Positions 6,701 to 7,821 of a stretch of DNA of 7,821 nt are shown one piece after another. The position numbers and the translations under genes are program-made. Source of the stretch: Acidiferrobacter sp. (GTDB taxonomy: Bacteria; Pseudomonadota; Gammaproteobacteria; Acidiferrobacterales; Acidiferrobacteraceae); contig DAHWGZ010000070.1 in NCBI GenBank assembly GCA_027335965.1, forward strand, positions 1 through 7,821. Reading direction: 5' to 3'. The notes under the pieces were generated by a model that was not told where the DNA came from, did no database searches, and saw nothing but the letters and a program-made list of their open reading frames with translations. The stretch's first letter is position 1. Each line of letters starts with the position of its first letter.

Positions 6701-7290
6701 TGCAGTCGGCAACCCGCCTGACCCTGCTCGAAAACGGCTCGTCGGGTTGGCAACCGCTGTGGACGACCACGGTCAGCACGAACCCGAGTGCCGGTGGCGA
6801 CTCATGGGATCCGACCAGTGGGGCTTATGTCTCCGATCCGGCGATTGCCGCGTTGCCCACGGGATCTGCGATTACCAGTAGCGCACTTATCGTAAATGGC
6901 GGGGTCATGTTGCCGGTCACCGTTCCGCCGGCCAGCACCTCGCAGAATCCCTGCGCGGAGCCCACGGCTTATCTCTACCTCTACCAGCTCGGTTCGGGCG
7001 CATTTCCTAGTGACACCTATCAGGATGCGCAGGGCAACTACATTACCGGGCCGATCCTCGTGGGCGCGGGCACCGCCTACACCCCGGCGCTCGCGATCTT
7101 CGATGGTCAGATGCGCATCCAGACGGCATCTTCCCTGGGGGCATTGCCGCCCTCGTCGCAGGGGGGCGGTGTTGGTGCTGGTGGTAATAATAATACTGGT
7201 AATAATGGCCATCTACCGACACTTCCGCCCTCAGACAGGACCCCAGGTCCGCCGGTCGAGGGACCGGCTGGCTGGCGGCAGTTGTTGTAG
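3730..7290 (+). CDS. pilY1: PilY1-family type IV pilus tip adhesin/biogenesis factor
   Basis: A 1186-residue secreted protein. A Sec signal peptide (residues 1-36, ending ARA before Ala37) is followed by a von Willebrand A-like domain: 'PQILIILDNSQGM' (45-57) and 'YVILITDGQPT' (TDG at 434-436), then 'IHTYVLGIGPN'. The C-terminal half is the PilY1 (Neisseria PilC-type) beta-propeller: 'REPIVVFGDNDGFVYAADANT' begins at 735, 'WWTYIVGVAGQGMVQYAL' lies near 799-816, a degenerate calcium loop at 911-920, 'NPC...YLYLYQL' around Cys1075, and the terminal 'GWRQLL', which matches the family's closing WRE/WRQ motif. PilY1 sits at the pilus tip on the minor-pilin complex and acts in pilus extension, adhesion and surface sensing. 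Odd points: the metal site has DxSxG rather than DxSxS, and Ala402 stands where the Thr ligand is expected. A Gly/Asn linker (1145-1160) precedes the C-terminus. Lysine is very scarce. Length is typical of the family. Confidence 0.93.
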   Translation: MDDQGRFMRRGGMRAWALALAWLGCAAGMGVGAARAAILTAGQEPQILIILDNSQGMAGNLQGAIMSGSGTVAANAGPLAPTAVPPLAWPSPVCYPVPSGYSPRAGGNASNGDTCPSGSVPYTVKAGGALQDNSESMINIAEQSLLSEFNNPSNSNAFQVGLMDYSTAKKPSLYDTWVYYMSNNNTLSSTGKVTQYGAFGYGNTLSSPLAADPVSAYNPCYGVASSACTNIKRVMGRSLASSEYLYINATSDDPEINDVLYASPGLPANILTYDGPRPYPPNYTLTQYEDQIVNSAPLYESYSRSTGRVYATAPTSAGYAPYSGEVWYGERGEAYDAPPVTNEDISATSSPYAGYTGVTQMGQGNLMISVGSFSSVLSQFNSDLAPEQFPAGTSIVADSEYAPMAGALQSALEYFTGASGPQPACAPKYVILITDGQPTMGLKGHVYPPLGSAAASTYGETQPNDNAVNEAITAVQNLYNNNKNGVGSIHTYVLGIGPNINCPPSANSSCSTEAQAGYSVLEQLATAGQGGTASQPVLPYSAQSPAQFQQAFAAILNSIEAQVFSANGGSSASLGVNSLEYTVTSTPKLGEGDLVAFPIQANGNVGTIPSWDIEGQLGNTATTSQNSALRSTNLYSTGAAVAPATVGPITPLTGLNNAANSSAFGTLPPNLTVSDIIDYTINPSYNSGAYLGGRASSWYWGMTASIPPVYMGPPSNGGLLSDSSYEAYAQNEQGREPIVVFGDNDGFVYAADANTGALVWGWIPRIMLQYLQGYSTFWQNSNMGGGVRAVDAQDANGNWWTYIVGVAGQGMVQYALQLTDAASGTSPNTFAATLNSEAWEVDTANATEPNPGTTPTVFRPSPSSGTAYMATVLTVTSGATVTSSLVVTDVGTGVSKSYTLPFAASTQPYVDASGNMFVGDGSSNVWEAPAFATNGGLSNFASSGTWTVLNNASGNSAVAANFGSSASTSDGVSLLTAIGGAIYNGIEYLRLQSATRLTLLENGSSGWQPLWTTTVSTNPSAGGDSWDPTSGAYVSDPAIAALPTGSAITSSALIVNGGVMLPVTVPPASTSQNPCAEPTAYLYLYQLGSGAFPSDTYQDAQGNYITGPILVGAGTAYTPALAIFDGQMRIQTASSLGALPPSSQGGGVGAGGNNNTGNNGHLPTLPPSDRTPGPPVEGPAGWRQLL
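7180..7206 (+). repeat. GGT/AAT triplet run coding a Gly/Asn linker in pilY1
   Basis: Nine in-frame codons made only of GGT, AAT and one ACT encode GGNNNTGNN (residues 1151-1159) inside a Gly/Asn tract. The run is much richer in A and T than the flanking sequence. It looks like a low-complexity insertion or slippage-prone microsatellite between the propeller and the C-terminal WR motif. Confidence 0.6.
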
Positions 7291-7300
7291 GGGATGGCGC

Positions 7301-7324
7301 CCGCGCGCCCCTTGGGGCGCGCGG
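7301..7324. terminator. GC-rich hairpin between convergent pilY1 and pilR
   Basis: CCGCGCGCCCC (7301-7311) and GGGGCGCGCGG (7314-7324) are exact reverse complements around TT, giving an 11-bp stem (in practice a CTTG tetraloop). It begins 11 bp after the pilY1 stop and ends 48 bp from the pilR stop, so it could serve both strands. Neither side has a T-tract, so termination may rely on the stem or on Rho. Confidence 0.6.
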
Positions 7325-7372
7325 CGATTGCGCATGGAAGGCCTCGTGGCAGGGGTTTGAACAGGTTCCCGG

Positions 7373-7821
7373 CTATTCGATGCCGAGCTTTTCGAGCTTA
7401 TAGCGCAAGGCGCGGAAGGTGATGCCGAGCTCACGGGCAGCGGCGGTCTTGTTCTGGTTGGTGTCGCGCAGGGCCTTTTCGATTGCCGCGCGCTCGACCT
7501 GGGCCAGGTGCTCGTCGAGCGACTGTTCCCCTTTGTAATCACCGGTATCGAAGGGCGAGGCCTCCGACTCGGCGACTTTGCCAGGTAGACCCTGGGCATC
7601 ATGCCCGGGCAGGCGCAGGTCCGCCACATCGATCTCGCCGCTCTCGCACAAGGTCAGCGCCCGTTCCATGATGTTCTCGAGTTCGCGGACGTTGCCGGGG
7701 AAGGGATATCTCTTCAGTGTCGCCAAGGCCGCGGGGGTGAGTGGCAAGGGGCGACCCATGCTCAGTTTGGCGGCAAGATGCGCCGCAAGCGCCGGGATGT
7801 CCTCGGCGCGTTCGCGCAGCG
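7373..7821 (-). CDS. pilR: PilR-type sigma-54-dependent response regulator, C-terminal part (5' truncated)
   Basis: This is the last 148 codons of a minus-strand gene that enters from the right edge; the stop is at 7373-7375. The frame is open to the edge, so the ATG at 7757-7759 is internal: the codons before it read 'LRERAEDIPALAAHLAAKL', the conserved end of the sigma-54 AAA+ domain. 'YPFPGNVRELENIMERALTL' follows, the GNVREL sensor II block. After a variable linker comes 'LDEHLAQVERAAIEKALRD', then the Fis-type helix-turn-helix 'NKTAAARELGITFRALRYKL', ending EKLGIE. That F-R-x-[ML]-R-Y-[KR]-L-x-K-LG ending is typical of PilR, the regulator paired with PilS that activates pilA transcription at sigma-54 promoters. 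The N-terminal receiver and Walker motifs lie outside the window. Another NtrC-family regulator cannot be wholly excluded, but the pilus context agrees with PilR. Confidence 0.88.
   Translation of the reverse strand, partial: LRERAEDIPALAAHLAAKLSMGRPLPLTPAALATLKRYPFPGNVRELENIMERALTLCESGEIDVADLRLPGHDAQGLPGKVAESEASPFDTGDYKGEQSLDEHLAQVERAAIEKALRDTNQNKTAAARELGITFRALRYKLEKLGIE

Noticed and set aside
1..7821. CRISPR arrays, tRNA or rRNA genes, insertion sequences, frameshifted genes
   Set aside because: Looked for and not seen; all coding space is taken by intact or edge-truncated pilus genes and no regular repeat-spacer structure or transposase motif is present.

Overview
The window is a type IV pilus (T4P) locus from a GC-rich proteobacterium, most likely a gammaproteobacterium. 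The gene order fimU-pilV-pilW-pilX-pilY1 is the minor-pilin order known from Pseudomonas and its relatives, and a PilR-type regulator lies next to it. The secreted parts of the pilins and of PilY1 are rich in Ser, Thr, Asn, Gly and Tyr and poor in charged residues (about ten Lys in the 1186-residue PilY1). This is compatible with an acidophilic lineage, but that is an inference. No taxon can be named from the sequence alone.

Layout. Bases 1-349 hold the 3' end of a PilC/GspF-family inner-membrane platform protein. A 404-bp non-coding stretch follows (350-753), with a GC-rich hairpin near its start and a 14-bp direct repeat closer to the next gene; it probably carries the promoter of the minor-pilin operon. 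Five plus-strand genes then run with almost no gaps: fimU-like (754-1401), pilV (1398-1874), pilW (1846-3057), pilX (3060-3728) and pilY1 (3730-7290). Junctions are a 4-bp ATGA overlap, a 29-bp overlap, a 2-bp gap and a 1-bp gap, so this is one translationally coupled operon. A perfect 11-bp-stem hairpin (7301-7324) separates pilY1 from a convergent minus-strand gene, the C-terminal third of a PilR-type sigma-54 activator (7373-7821, running off the window).

How they work together. In the known family model, FimU, PilV, PilW and PilX form the tip/priming complex of the pilus (the counterparts of GspH, I, J and K), and PilY1 is the large secreted tip adhesin bound to it. PilC assembles pilins at the inner membrane, and PilR with its sensor PilS controls major-pilin transcription through sigma-54. 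Four of the five genes encode class III signal peptides (three with Glu+5); pilY1 encodes a Sec signal peptide.

No new kind of system is evident. The points most worth a second look are in the PilY1 homologue: its von Willebrand A metal site appears to have lost two of five ligand positions, its propeller calcium loop is degenerate, and it has a Gly/Asn linker encoded by an unusual GGT/AAT triplet run just before the conserved C-terminal WR motif. Also notable are the absence of pilE after pilY1, the absence of pilD directly after pilC, and the direct repeat upstream of the operon.
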